A stretch of 64,000 bases of DNA from Pseudisothecium myosuroides (Eukaryota > Streptophyta > Bryopsida > Hypnales > Lembophyllaceae), in assembly GCA_951799445.1 (NCBI GenBank), contig OX637292.1:6017296-6081295 (forward strand), written 5' to 3'. Both the position numbers and the translations under genes were made by a program. A model generated the notes under the pieces. The model worked only from the letters and a program-made list of their open reading frames with translations. It was not told the origin of the DNA and did no database searches. Shown one piece after another: positions 1 to 13,007 of the stretch (positions are counted from its first letter, which is position 1; every line of letters starts with the position of its first letter).

Positions 1-1208
<1,208 letters not shown>

Positions 1209-3259
1209 CACTAGAAGAAACCCGTTTTTTTTTTAATGTCAAAACAAAATTGCAATGTCGAAGGCAAAACATACGGTGTCTGTGGGGACATCAAGATGTC
1301 TGAGAGATGGATTGCAATTTAGGTAGAATTCCAAAGATGTTTCACATGACAATGACAAATTTGAATGAAAACAAGTTGGTGTTACTATTAACGTCAAGGT
1401 TTTTGATGACATATTCGATGACGAGCTGATGTCCTCAAGATTGTTAACAAAAAAATTGAGTGCCACGTCAGCTTTGTTGACCCATTTTCACTTTGGGTAA
1501 TTTTTCAAAAATTACTGCAATTTTGAATAAAACATTTGTCCGAGGTAAAAAAAAGGAACCGGGCAGTCATAGGGCAGTCTTTGAAAAAAAATTTGATGAC
1601 ATAGCAGATGACGTGGTATGCCATGTGGAAATTGACTGATGTGGCATTGAATAATGCTGACGTGGCATGCCATGTCAACATAGGAGGGCTGCATTGTAGG
1701 TATTCTATGCTTATTTCAGAGATGTCCATGGAGACGTGGAAACGTCGTATGAAACGTTGAGATGTCTACCAAGACGTCGCCTGAGACGTGACAATGTATT
1801 TGGAGACGTAGTTAGAGACGGCAAAATGTTTATGGAGACATCTATGGAGACTTGAGGACATTTCAAAAGACATAACTTCAATTAAGATGGGATACATTTG
1901 CATTTCAATGTGACTTTTTACCTTATGCATTTAAGTACATTCTCTGGAAGTTCAACAAGCAATTGAAGGCGTCGTCTTAGATGTTCAACAATCTAGGGCA
2001 TGATCAAAAACCATGCTTTCAATCCCTAAATGTGAACTCATGCCTTCCCCCTCCTCTAAATGTTTAAAAGACATTGGTATGCCTTGAGACCTCCCCCATC
2101 ACTATTTGGCAGACACTAGTACGCCTCGAGAAACATACATGCGGACAACCCATTGTATCTTGCAGACGTCCTCTCGGACATCTGTATGTTGGCCCACTGA
2201 AATATATAAAATCGACAGGTGTTAAGCTTCATCTTCCAACACAACATTGTCTCCTTGTATGTCTCTAAGATCTTTGATAATCTTTGGGGGGACATAGAAG
2301 TAGACAAACCACTTTATCTTGTGGACGTCTGTGTGTTGCCCCATAGAAATTTAATTCACGCATTTTAAATATCCCATATGGTTTGTCTTCCCTCCTACCA
2401 CCCTATTTGTATAAAGAGACTATCTTCTTCCCTCTATATACTCACATGAAGTGGCTTGTAAAGCCATGTGATATAGTTTTCAAATATAGTGTATTTTGTA
2501 TGGCATATTTTGTATGGTGTATTGTAAACTATATATGGTGTATTATGTATGGTATACGGTGTATGATATGATGTATTGGACATTGTGAAATGCACATGAA
2601 TGTCATATAGGATACCTAGATACGTGTGATTGTCCATATTGACATCATGCCAAATAGTACATTCAATCACATGAACGTCTAACATGACATCATTACGTTC
2701 CCCTAAATCATCCTAAGCATTGCAAGAGGTATTCATAGTGAAATGCAGACGTCTACATTGATGTCACAAGATATGTAGATGTTAAATTTAACATCTCAAA
2801 AAATGTGTGGATGTTAGAGTTGACGTCTCAGAAAACATCTAGACATCTAAGATGACGTCTACAAAAACAATACTAAAATTCTTAAACAACAAAAAACTAT
2901 GCTGACGTGGCATGCCACGTCATCCTTGCTAGATGCCACGTCATTTTTCTCGTTGCCACATCAGGTGCCACCTCAGATGCCACGTCATGGACAAAATTGG
3001 ATGAAAAATTCCTACGTGGCTGCCCGTGCATGCGTGGCAGCCAAAAGGCAGCTTTTGAGGACCCCGTTGACTCATGTCATCTCTGATGTCTGCTAAAATC
3101 ATGGTGACACTAGGCCATGTTATCTCAGGTTTTTGATGTTTCTTGCGTGTCAACTTTGACGCGAAAAAAATGACATCCCCGATGACGCATCAGGACACCG
3201 TCATGGACGTCGTGACGTCCAAAATCGACGATCAGTAAAAACGCAAGTTTCTTCTAGTG
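1209..3259. mobile_element. Non-autonomous CACTA (EnSpm/CMC) transposon, about 2.05 kb
   Basis: The left end reads CACTAGAAGAAAC (1209-1221) and the right end GTTTCTTCTAGTG (3247-3259), a perfect 13-bp terminal inverted repeat with the CACTA...TAGTG hallmark. Inside lie subterminal repeats typical of the superfamily: TGACGTGGCA-type palindromes near both ends (1659-1678 and a perfect 20-bp one at 2903-2922) and many GACGTC/GAGACGT-like motifs. No transposase ORF is present, so it would depend on an autonomous partner. The three bases outside each end (GTG and TGA) do not match, so the usual 3-bp target duplication is not visible. Known: CACTA ends with subterminal repeats bind transposase. 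Inference: non-autonomous derivative. Confidence 0.85.
2486..2580. repeat. Degenerate TGTATGG-type minisatellite
   Basis: Loosely repeated TGTATGGTGTAT / TGTATGGCATAT units lie in the middle of the CACTA element. They are simple-sequence expansion with no coding sense. Confidence 0.5.
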
Positions 3260-3302
3260 TGAAGAAACTCTTCCTACCTCAAGGAAAGTGACTAAGATTC
3301 AA

Positions 3303-3365
3303 GAGTCCTGGAACATGTGCTTACATTGGAACATGAGTCCTGAAACATGAGCTTACATTGAAACA
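3303..3365. repeat. Tandem pair of about 32 bp next to the CACTA right end
   Basis: Two near-identical copies beginning GAGTCCTG, at 3303 and 3335, lie between the CACTA right end and the 280-aa ORF. Confidence 0.6.
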
Positions 3366-3461
3366 ACGTGTAGTATAAGCTGAAATCAAGTAGCAGATTC
3401 CAAAATAACGCCTACCAAGGAAGCAAACTAGATTGGAAGTCTAGATGTACCAAATTGAACC

Positions 3462-4304
3462 TCATTCTAGGGGTGCCTCAAAGTGTAGACCAAGAATGGC
3501 CCTAACCTCGGACCTGAATTCGACATCAGTGATGGCGCCCAAATCCTTTGCACGCTCCAAGTTCGCAATTTTAGCAGCTTTTTTTTTCTCCATCTCGATG
3601 TCCATCTTCAAAGAGAGAAGAGACTCCTTCCCTTCCGTTCTGGCTTCCATACTGCGTGCAATGGATTTCATACTCTTAGATTGAGCTGCTAGGAGCTCAG
3701 CTTTTGATGGTAGCTTTTGATTTGACGAGGGGCTTGGTGAACGGGTACCTACTCCACGGGTGGGTGCTTGCAGCCCTGGATTCACATCCGGTACTTGACT
3801 GGGCGCCACTCCAGGTGATGAGGGCTGCGAAAATGTTGTAGGCGAGTTCCCACCACCTGACGATGCTTGTTCTAGCATGTTTTTCCGAAGCCTCAAAATA
3901 TTGCATGTTGCATGGGAATCTGTGTTTTTCAAGCGGGTGAGAACGTCGTCGGCTTGCAAGACAGCCCTATCCAATCCTTCTTCATTTGACGTGCCTGTCT
4001 TCAGCTCCTTCAGGGTCTCCCGAAGCCTGTCCTTCAAAGTCTCCTCTGCGAACTTGCTGCCAGGGTGCTCACAAAGGAATTGGTCATAAACCAATTTCCA
4101 CACCTTCCCTGGCACCAACTGTGTGACACTCATCTTGCCCCTGTTGTAGGCCGCAAAGTGGGTCATGCAGGCCGCATTCAGAGAGGAAAGAACAACGGAA
4201 TCAACAATAGGACGATGGGTCTTCTCCCGGCGTGGCAATTTTGCTGATCGTTGAGAAAGGCGCTGGGAGTCCAACACAGTGCAATCATCTGGTTCGTCGG
4301 CCAT
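3462..4304 (-). CDS. Hypothetical 280-aa protein, possible Myb/SANT-like plus coiled-coil architecture
   Basis: I do not recognise the gene. The frame is open further upstream (to 4625), but the part before the Met at 4304 is low-quality, Cys/Phe-rich translation of AT-rich DNA. The Met at 4304 has a good context (AACATGGCC) and begins an acidic MADEPDD start, so I chose it. Residues about 66-103 (VPGKVWKLVYDQF through LKELK) are helical with spaced Trp/Leu, as in trihelix or Myb/SANT-like DNA-binding domains. Residues 148-200 are Ser/Pro/Gly-rich and probably disordered. Residues 200-272 are highly charged and helical (KMDIEMEKKKAAK), like the C-terminal helices of plant SANT-like proteins and of Harbinger-type accessory proteins. 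It could be a single-exon host gene, a transposon accessory ORF, or a relic. No transposase lies beside it. The frame has no internal stop, unlike the other transposon ORFs here, which suggests a recent or selected sequence. Confidence 0.45.
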   Translation of the reverse strand: MADEPDDCTVLDSQRLSQRSAKLPRREKTHRPIVDSVVLSSLNAACMTHFAAYNRGKMSVTQLVPGKVWKLVYDQFLCEHPGSKFAEETLKDRLRETLKELKTGTSNEEGLDRAVLQADDVLTRLKNTDSHATCNILRLRKNMLEQASSGGGNSPTTFSQPSSPGVAPSQVPDVNPGLQAPTRGVGTRSPSPSSNQKLPSKAELLAAQSKSMKSIARSMEARTEGKESLLSLKMDIEMEKKKAAKIANLERAKDLGAITDVEFRSEVRAILGLHFEAPLE

Positions 4305-4618
4305 GTTAAATTTGCAACAAAAATATTGAAATGTGGCTGTGTCACTCACTCTCCACACCTTACGGGACCAAATCAGAAACCCTAAGTGACTTTGCGACTT
4401 CTTCACACAGTAGGAATTGACAGAAATCATCATGTGGCATCGCTCACAGAGAGGGCAATTCACCCAAGTTACTAATTGCATAAATGCCCAGTAAGATGTA
4501 AATGGAATTGAATGGAAATCAAAGCGGAAGAGATTGAAGCATATGATGCACCTTTGCAAACCTAGTGAGGCAGCTGTTGCCGTGCTCGCACCCCTGACAT
4601 CGTGCACCCTGTGGAAAC

Positions 4619-4747
4619 CCTTCACCTAAGCCACGCGCTCGCTAGTGAGAGACTTCCTGCTCCGCCCTCCCGACGTGCCCAGAAATCCTTCGCCTAAGTC
4701 GCGCGCGCCCGCGAGTGAGAAACCACCTGCTCCGCCCTCTTGACACT
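4619..4747. repeat. Direct repeat, 68-bp spacing, GC-rich
   Basis: Two copies of a GC-rich unit (CCTAAG..GCGCGC....GAGTGAGA....CCTGCTCCGCCCTC) start near 4619 and 4687. They lie between the 280-aa ORF and the truncated MITE and are strikingly GC-rich against their surroundings. Confidence 0.7.
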
Positions 4748-4933
4748 TGCGACCACGACCCCGCAGGCAAAGTCCGGACGAAACTTCTTTTTGGTCGATT
4801 TGGGCGCGAAAAAAAGTTTGATACCCACTTTTGTATTGGGTATGTCAGGTGCGGGCAACTTTTTGCCCGAAACCCGCTTTTTCACAAAACTGCGGGGTTT
4901 AAACCCCGATTTTGGGTACTTTACGAATAACTC
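4748..4933 (+). mobile_element. 5'-truncated copy of the GAGTTATTCG TA-flanked MITE
   Basis: The sequence closely matches the complete MITE at 8171-8428: shared blocks include CTTCTTTTTGGTCGATTTGG, GATACCCACTTTTGTATTG and TTTTTCACAAAACTGC. It ends with the same right terminus ACTTTACGAATAACTC followed by TA (4934-4935). The left terminal repeat is missing; the GC-rich direct repeat abuts the break. Confidence 0.8.
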
Positions 4934-4935
4934 TA

Positions 4936-7159
4936 ATGAATGAACAGAAACACGTCCCAAATTCACTGAAATGCATTTTTTCATTCGTCAATTTTTTTTT
5001 AAGATTCTTATATTAGTTCTTTAACATTCGTACGGTTTAGATTATAAAGATTTTGCTTTGCAAATATTCTAAATTCAAAAGGTATTGGGAGGTCTAGCCT
5101 CAAAAAATAATTTTTTCAGTTCAAAAAATGACCCTTCAAAAATGACTTGAATCAAAAAAATCAAATAAAAATCTTTTAAAATCACTATAATTAAAACTCA
5201 ATATTTTGAATTTATAGAAAAAAAATCTTTTAAAAAACATAAATATTCAATCTACAATTGATTATAGAAGGAATTTCCAATTTTTGGCTTCAATTTTTAT
5301 TGAAAAATATTAATATATATTTTTGTTGATCTAACCATATGGATGTGATCTATAAATATCATTTTACAACTATTGTTTGAGAGTCATCATCAAAATATTC
5401 TTCTAAGTTGCATTTTATAATAGATCTTCATAATTCTCGAAATCTGGACACCCCTCCGGTCCTTTAGGGATTAAAGTTTATCTAAAAAATAAAATAAAAA
5501 CTTCATTAGTTTTAATAAAAAAATTCTATTTTATAGGATTTGAAACCCTTTGAAAGCTTGGTAGGAGGGAGAATGTAGTTTGAGAAGCTTTTTAGGGGGG
5601 GGGAAATTATGGCTTGAGAATCTAGATTTAAAACATTTTTATTTGAGAGTTATTGGTATTCTATAAATTCCAACCCTACATGAATTCATTTAGAACCTTT
5701 TGCACAAAAATCATAGAGCAACAAGTGAACAAGTTAGTTACATTGCTAAAGAATAGATTAAAAAATTAGCATATTTGGATGTACTGCATTTGTTTTGGAA
5801 AACTACTACAATAGTTGTAATGCAAGATTGACAAAAAATAATTCAAAAGATAGATTTTACAGCTTTAGGAATTATTATTATTTTTTAAATTTAAAAAATG
5901 TACGGTAAAAAATATTGTGCATCAAAAAAATATTGGAAAAAATATTTTAAGCATCTTTCAATCATATTTTTGGGAAAAAAAATATTTGATAGAAAAGTGT
6001 CACCCCTGATTTATACTTAAAATACAATTAGAAATTTGAAAAAATCACTATCCATGTAGTGGATGTTGGCTCTCTTAGGAATTAAACTAGATGAATCTTG
6101 GATCATCACTAAAAAAAATCTTATATGAATTGAAAAATTATTATGCTTGAGATCACAATGAAGGTAAGATTTTGGAAATTCTTCAAAGTTTTTAAAGTCT
6201 TTATTTATGTACATGTCAAATCTCATTATAGTCGTCTAAAAAATGAGGTCAAATCCTTTCTTATTGTTAAATTTGGTTAATATGTAATTAGTATGATACA
6301 ATTTGCAATAATCTCAAAAAAAAATTATGTAGAATAAAAGTCTCATCTAAAAGGACCTAAAGTATATTGACTATGTTGAACTTTAATTAGGGATATATAC
6401 TTAACATCATCCTTGAAGAATTCTTGGCAATAGTTATATTCCTTGCATTGTCAAAGCATATGCCACACAATATCTATGAATGAGTATGAATTTACTATAA
6501 CAAGCCATATTGTTTTGACCAAATTAAAGCTTACAAGTACATTGAATTTTCTACATGTTCTATATATTTGTTGCAAAATCATATGAATTGAGTATGTGGT
6601 TTTAGCAGAAATGTATAACAATTTTTTTAAAGTATATGACAAACTTTGGTAGGATCTTACTAATGTGTGTATAATGCCTTAGGTGAATTTTTGAATTTGT
6701 TACATGGCTACATGAATCATTTAATTAACTCTTCAAGATTGCGTATGTGGCTTCCCAAATTAAAGCATATTGATAATCCATGGATTGTTATACTGTTGTC
6801 TTAAATAACTTCAACTTCATGTTCTTAATATATATTGAAGGGCTACATGAAACAAAATTTCAACTTTACCAACCCAAGACTTGGAACATTATAGTTAAGT
6901 TTGTATTTTTTTAAACAATAGATATATCTTGTTAAGTTATGAAGTTATACATTGGGTGACATATTTAAAATCTTTTGAATTTGCTTCATCTTTTGGCTTT
7001 GAATCTTTTTTTGATTTGAGCTACATTACCTTGACATAACAAGCTTGAACGGATATAAATTTAGAAAATCATCTAACTTCAAATGCTATAATTTAGCAAT
7101 TTACTTGGTCAAGTTTCCAAAAACGTTCATACATTTTTACAATATTTAAAAATGCATGG
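4936..7159. other. AT-rich intergenic DNA
   Basis: There is no credible gene. All open stretches are short, Ile/Phe/Lys-rich and broken by stops. A poly-G run (about 5597) and many A/T homopolymers are present. I saw no clear element termini. Confidence 0.6.
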
Positions 7160-7163
7160 TTAA

Positions 7164-8149
7164 CCCCTAAACACCCTCATACACCAAAAGTGTCCTCACA
7201 AAGTTTCAAGTCCAATTCAAAGTGTTGTAACTTTTGCGTCTACAATCTGAATTCAATCAAATTTATTGAAAAATTTGCGCTCTTTCTTCTAGTTTGTGTG
7301 GAAAATTTTCAAATCAATCCAAAGTGTACAGATTTTTTGGAAGTCAATTAAAGTTCACAAGTTCAATTTGAAATCAACAAATTGCATTTGATGGCTGCTA
7401 CTTAGGAGACTTGCATTTCCTTCATCCAATGTTTGTTTTCGAAAAAAAATTGTTGGGTTATCTTTCCCTTGAAGTCTAGTTATTGTGGTAAAATTTTCAT
7501 ATCAATCCAAGTTCTTTTGAATGTTTGGGAGCAATTCAACATTTAGAATCCAAACATTTTTGGATTATAGCAAACTTTGGTGGCTTGCTTTTTCTTCATA
7601 CAGTGTCCGTTTCTAATAATTGTTTTTGGAAAAGTTATGCATACTAGTCTAGTTTGTGTGGCTAAAATTTCATATTAACACAAGAAGTTATGAGTGATTG
7701 AGAAGCATTTTAGTAGAGGGAGGTTCAACCTTAGATGTATTTCTTGCAACTTTTCTTGCTATTTTTTGACATTTCATAGCCATTTTGAGAACAAAATGAG
7801 TCAATTGAATGATATTTTCTTTCACCAATGTGTTTGTATGTTGGTTTTCAATCACTTTATAGTTTAAAGTTTTTTCATTTGAGTAAGTTTAGAAATCTAA
7901 TTTCAACTCCAAATGTAATACTAGGAAAATTTCAACATCCTTTTTCATGTCCTTTTTTATCAACACTAAAACATTATAATCTTGCAATCTATGTGGCCAA
8001 ATGACTCCAAATTTGATTCATATCATCTACAAGATGTACACTACAAGATTGTACAATTGAGATCTCTATAACTTAGTGACATTTTAGATCTATAACACTT
8101 CAAAAGCAATGATGTTTTTGAATCCAAAAAGGCCTTGGGCATTTAGAAG
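7164..8149 (+). mobile_element. Diverged TTAA-flanked (piggyBac-like) element, about 986 bp
   Basis: The left end is TTAA (7160-7163) followed by CCCCTAAACACC. The right end GCATTTAGAAG is followed by TTAA (8150-8153). The right end decays from the family consensus GGCCTTTAGGGG by two G-to-A changes, but the preceding CCTTGGGC matches the right end of the copy at 32921-33854. There is no ORF. The interior is too diverged for me to align by eye, so this assignment rests on the two ends. Confidence 0.5.
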
Positions 8150-8170
8150 TTAAATTTTTTCACAATATTA

Positions 8171-8428
8171 GAGTTATTCGTAAAGTCCCCCCCAGTTTGG
8201 AGGGGACTTTTTCCGACAAATTTCTTCCGACGGACGACCCCGAAGGCGACCATGACACCGCAGGCGACACTAAACCGCAAGCAAAGTCCAGACCAAACTT
8301 CTTTTTGGTCGATTTGGGTGCTTAAGAAAGTTTGATACCCACTTTTGTATTGACTTTTTGCCCAAAATCTGCTTTTTCACAAAACTGCAGGGTTTAAACC
8401 CCGGTTTGGGGTACTTTACGAATAACTC
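8171..8428 (+). mobile_element. Complete MITE with TA duplication, 258 bp
   Basis: The 16-bp terminal inverted repeats are perfect: GAGTTATTCGTAAAGT at 8171-8186 and ACTTTACGAATAACTC at 8413-8428. Both ends are bordered by TA (8169-8170, 8429-8430), as expected for Tc1/mariner-type MITEs. It has no coding capacity. The same family occurs truncated at 4748-4933, and a relative with GAGTTAATCGTAAAGT ends lies in NDB intron 3. Confidence 0.85.
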
Positions 8429-8896
8429 TATTGTACTGAAATTTTTCAAAGTTGAATTTTACTTTAAACTTATTATTTTCATATTTTTCCAATACACTAG
8501 AAAATAATAACTTTTGACAACTTCTACCTAAAACATACTCCACTAAAGTTTTTAGGGGTCCATATCCATTCTAAGTGTTTACTCCTAAAACTAATTATCA
8601 TCATACATAGATACACCTAACTTGTTATAACAGGTCATATACTTTATATAGATCTATACATCTACTCCATAGTTAGTGCAATTAAGAAATTTTGCTTTCT
8701 TTTTTCTAAAAGATACTTTTCATTTTCCATGCATAAGTACACAGAAAGCTTTCAATTTTGATTGATGAAATAAAAAATTTACAAGGCTATTTTGCGAGAA
8801 ATCATGACAATCTTCATACAAAATATTTTATTTATTTAACTCAATTTTTAATATGTTTGAAAAAAAACTAAATCAAATAATGTAGATTGCCTACTA

Positions 8897-9081
8897 CAGT
8901 AGAACCTCTCTAAGTTGATAGAGTTGGGACCGGTCTGACACATTGAGTTAGAGAGGTTATTACATTAGGGAGGGTCATCATGTTCGTATGTGGTTCATAT
9001 TGTTAAGTTGGGACCAGCAATCAATACTTCCTGACAACACTTTATTGACTTAGAGGGGATCAACTTAGAGAGGTTCTACTG
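8897..9081. mobile_element. Emigrant-like (pogo/mariner-type) MITE, 185 bp
   Basis: The termini CAGTAGAACCTCTCTAAGTT... are a 23-bp perfect inverted repeat bordered by TA on both sides (8895-8896 and 9082-9083). They closely resemble the ends of the Arabidopsis Emigrant MITE (CAGTAAAACCTCTATAAATT), which is mobilised by pogo-like transposases. It has no ORF and the two arms can fold on each other. The perfect terminal repeat suggests fairly recent movement. Confidence 0.88.
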
Positions 9082-9083
9082 TA

Positions 9084-12068
9084 TAACATTTTCTAATTGT
9101 TTTTTTGAGTTATAAAAAATGTAGAGTTTTTCATCAATCTATGCAACATTCCACTTAAAACCAATTTCAATAATGAATATCAAGCATTTATTGTAAAAAA
9201 ATAATATTATCATCAACGTGATTTTTCAACATGATATATTTTCCTTACAACCTAACATGGACTGTAGAACATACAAATTTTGATAGATGGAACTGTACCT
9301 CTATGAAAGGTTTTATTTTTTTAGTTTATTTCCAAAGTATAGATTTATGATATTGCAATTGGTTAGGTTATTCCATTTGAAATTTTAAATAGAAATACTC
9401 CAATAAATTAACTAAGTTAGGTCTTACAAGTAGAATTATCAAAAAAATAATAAAAATAATAGACTTAGCAATCTTTTTAGAAAAGGTGTTTGGAACAATT
9501 TTTGCCTTCAAATGACCAAAAACTTTAGTAGTTAATAAAGAATAAATACAATAAAAAAAAATTATTTTTGCCAAATATTGCAACTATTATGTAGAGTAGT
9601 TCAATGTATTTAAATTTTAAAATTATAATAATAAGCCTGAAATAAATAAATAAATAAATACAAGAATAAAATTTGCAAATGCATATCAACAATTCTAAGG
9701 CAATTGAAAATGACACAAGCATAATTAAATTAGATTTTTTTAATAGAGCATAATATAATTGCATAAGAATAACCAATATCCTAAATTTTTTTATCCACTA
9801 AAATGCAACATCATAGAACAATTTATTGTATTTTGTTATTAGGTTATTGCTTTAATTTACATATAATCCTTTGATTTTCAAAAGAAAATCCATGACAATT
9901 GATGCAATGCAAGACAAGGCAAATTTTGAATTTTGAAATTTTAGTTGGGTAAGGTGTGTACATATTCAAAAAGTTTTGTCAAATATAAATGGTAAACAAA
10001 AACTTTGAGTTTAAAAAAAAATTGAAGGCATGAAAAAAATTCAAGCGTGGGAGGCAATCAAAAGTGATGGATTTTAATTCCATGATGGTAGTTCACCTAC
10101 TATTGATAGCATATACAAATACTCGTATAATAAAATCTCTTCTAAAATGACATTCTAGAATAGCTTTGCACATTTGTGATACTATCATTAGTTGAAGTTC
10201 ATTTGTTATACTTTCAAACTATTTTATTATTATGATTGATTTTCATAGTCTCCAAACAATTTACATTGAAATTTGAGCAAATTAGGATCCAAACAAATTC
10301 TTCGGTTAGTAATTGACTAATACTAAGTATTAGATTCTAATCCATAGTGGTACAAATCCACCTTTTGTTTATGTTTCCTACAATTAATTTTTTGACAATT
10401 TTTTGTTTCAATTTGTTAAATATACTAAAGCTTTAAGTTTATTTGATTCTAACAAGCTCTAATAGGAAATTTTTTTGGAAAAAAATTAAAAATGTAACAA
10501 ATCTTCTTTGTCAATTTTTAGTTTTAATATATTGAAATCTATCAAAATTTGTCCCATATAACATGTTTTAACAAGTTATAACAAATTCAACAAAATCTAA
10601 CATGAAAAATGTCTCAATTATATTTTGGAAAAATTAAAAAGAAGGAGAGATTCTGTACTAGAGTTAAATTTACTTAATTTTATAGATAGGTCAAATCTCT
10701 TGTCATTTTCCAAAGATGAAGAGTTTAGTTGGAATCATGCACGGTCAAAGTAGATAATGTTTCCATAATTTCTAAGAGCACTTTTATTTATACCTCTATG
10801 AAAGAGGCCTAATTGAATTCCAAAAAAATTGTAATGCTTTAAACCTTACAACCACGTTTTGTTGGTATACTTCATTTGAGGGTCTACTTTGTTGAATCTA
10901 TAAAAAAATTGATACAATTCACTATGTTTTTCTTGGATTTATAACAAAATCATACAAAAGTACTAGGACACTTATCTTTGGCCTTGCTTCCCAAGGTCAC
11001 ATGCAAAATATGGAATACAATAGGCTATCTCTTTGTGCCACAATTTAGTTGCCAAACTATTTGTGCCACTATGAATCACTGGTGAAGAATTTCAAAAACT
11101 AAAATTCACACTTTTAAATTACAAATAATGACCATAAAGTGGTACACCTCAAAGTGCCACAATTAATTTAGCACCATCCACATTTTGACCTTGAGTAGCC
11201 ACCTACATTCACTTATAAACACCACAAGCTCTTAAGAGCAACTAATAAGCAACTAATAAAAAGTTCTTTGAAGTAGCTTGATGGTATTTGAAGTATTTGG
11301 CACTTCAATGGTGTTTGTTGGCTTTGTTCAAAAAGGTGAAGAGGCTTTGAATAACAAAGGCTATACATAAAGAAATTTGAGTAGGACCTTATTCAAAGTG
11401 CAAACCAATGCTTTTAGATATAGCCTCTCATGGCCTCTTGTCTTAGGGGAGTTTAGTGGCATGTGTAGACACTCTAAGCTTTCAACTTTGAACATTTGCT
11501 AATTATTTTATAATTTATTGGAAATCATGAAACAACTTTGGTTGGATTTCTCTTGAGTTTTTGATAGCTTCATCCAATTTAAAAAAAAATTACTACAAGA
11601 AATTGTAGGACCATAAAAAGTGGTGCTTTTGAATGCACCAACCTTACATTACCATTAAATTCAAGTCACCCCTTGCTTTACTTTGGTCTTGGTGTAAACC
11701 ACCACTAAGTGAAGAGGCCATGGCAAGAATTTTTTTCAATTTATTTTAGACATTGCAAAAGCAATCTTTGCTAGAGTGATGCAATTGTTTACATCTATAT
11801 AATTGTATAAATCGTGCAAAATATTGATGAAACTTACATTATTCATCCGATAGAATGTATATTCATCCAAAAATAGAGACATTGTTCTAAGAATACGTAT
11901 CAATTCAATGATATTGTCTACAAAAATGGGAGAATATGTTACCAAAAATTGTATCACTTTTGAGTGGAATATTGCTTCAAAAAAAACATTGAGCCATGGT
12001 GTGCATTTTGCTAGTTTCAAAAGCAAAGTTTGGCTTCCTATAATTTTCAAGGAGTAATGAAATGTAAA
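9084..12068. other. AT-rich intergenic DNA
   Basis: No gene is supported. The longest open stretch (minus 12092-11736) is hydrophobic translation of AT-rich DNA and runs into the foldback element, so I regard it as chance. It contains an (AAAT)n microsatellite at 9641-9661. Confidence 0.6.
9641..9661. repeat. (AAAT)n microsatellite
   Basis: About five uninterrupted AAAT units. Confidence 0.9.
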
Positions 12069-12069
12069 A

Positions 12070-12595
12070 TAGGGTACAAGTGAAAATGGCATTTCAACAT
12101 TTCCAAGAAAAAAAACTTCACTAGTGCCAACTTTGACATTGTCCTAAGAGTTGAAAAATTGTTTATTTACCGTGATTTTTTTTGCATCATATCACCGTTA
12201 TGTTAATAACATGTATATATATATCAAATTTGGAGGTCAAAAGATTGACAGAATTGGAAATACTCTAAATCTACCTAGAAGGCATAGAATGACATAAATC
12301 AAGGAGCCTTGTACCACTGATTGACTTCTACTCTCTTTCAATAACTACCTTCAAGTAACTCCTCTAAGTTTCTATGGCATATTTGGCTTTGGTAGGTTTA
12401 GAATATCTCCGTTTCTATGAATCTTTTGACCTCCAAATTTGATATATATACATGTTATTAACATAATAGTGATATGATGCAAAAAAATTCATGGTAAATA
12501 AACAATTTTTCAACTCTTAGGACAATGTCAAAGTTGGTAGCAATGAATTTTCTTCCCCCTAGGAATGCAAAAACGCCATTTTCACTTGTACCCTA
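12070..12595. mobile_element. Foldback element with about 210-bp arms
   Basis: Arm 12070-12284 is the reverse complement of arm 12388-12595, with a spacer of about 100 bp. The outer ends are TAGGGTACAAGTGAAAATGG and its complement. Both arms contain AACTTTGACATTGTCCTAAG and GTTATTAACATGTATATA-type blocks. There is no ORF. It is the simple form of the larger composite at 19694-20715, with which it shares outer ends (GCGTTTTTGCATTCCTAGG block) and the GGTCAAAAGATT inner block. Confidence 0.85.
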
Positions 12596-12605
12596 CTATC
12601 CATAA

Positions 12606-12775
12606 CTTAAATTTGGCTGTTTTGTTTTGTTGGTTGTTTGTTAAGTTGAGATCTCGTGGATTGTGTGTCCCCCAATCCTGTTCTTGGTATCATTGGAAAG
12701 CTCTCGGCAAGGAGGAATGTACGGGCTTGGTTTTGTGGTATTCCGATTCACGGAAGAAAAGATACTAAATTTCAA
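12606..12775 (+). repeat. Dispersed repeat, copy 1 of 3
   Basis: It reads through GTTTGTTAAGTTGAG, GTTCTTGGTATCATTGGAAAG, GGAATGTACGGGCTTGGTTT and ends ATTTCAAA. Related copies lie at 46395-46553 and 46921-47085 in the same order. I cannot see terminal repeats. It lies directly next to the foldback element. Confidence 0.6.
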
Positions 12776-13007
12776 AACTTTTCTGAATTTAAAAGTTAGA
12801 AATTACTTTTATTTTTACTTCAATTGTGGCGATAGTGCTATCTTGATGTGGGCCGTCTATTGGATAAAAATAGACATTTATATATTTTCATATTAGTCCT
12901 ACTATAGGAGTTTAGTTACTCAAAGGTCAAGTGGCGTTTATTTTTATTTTAGCTTTTACATTTGATTTTAAGTTTCAACTATTTTTATTTAAATGATTAG
13001 TATTTAA

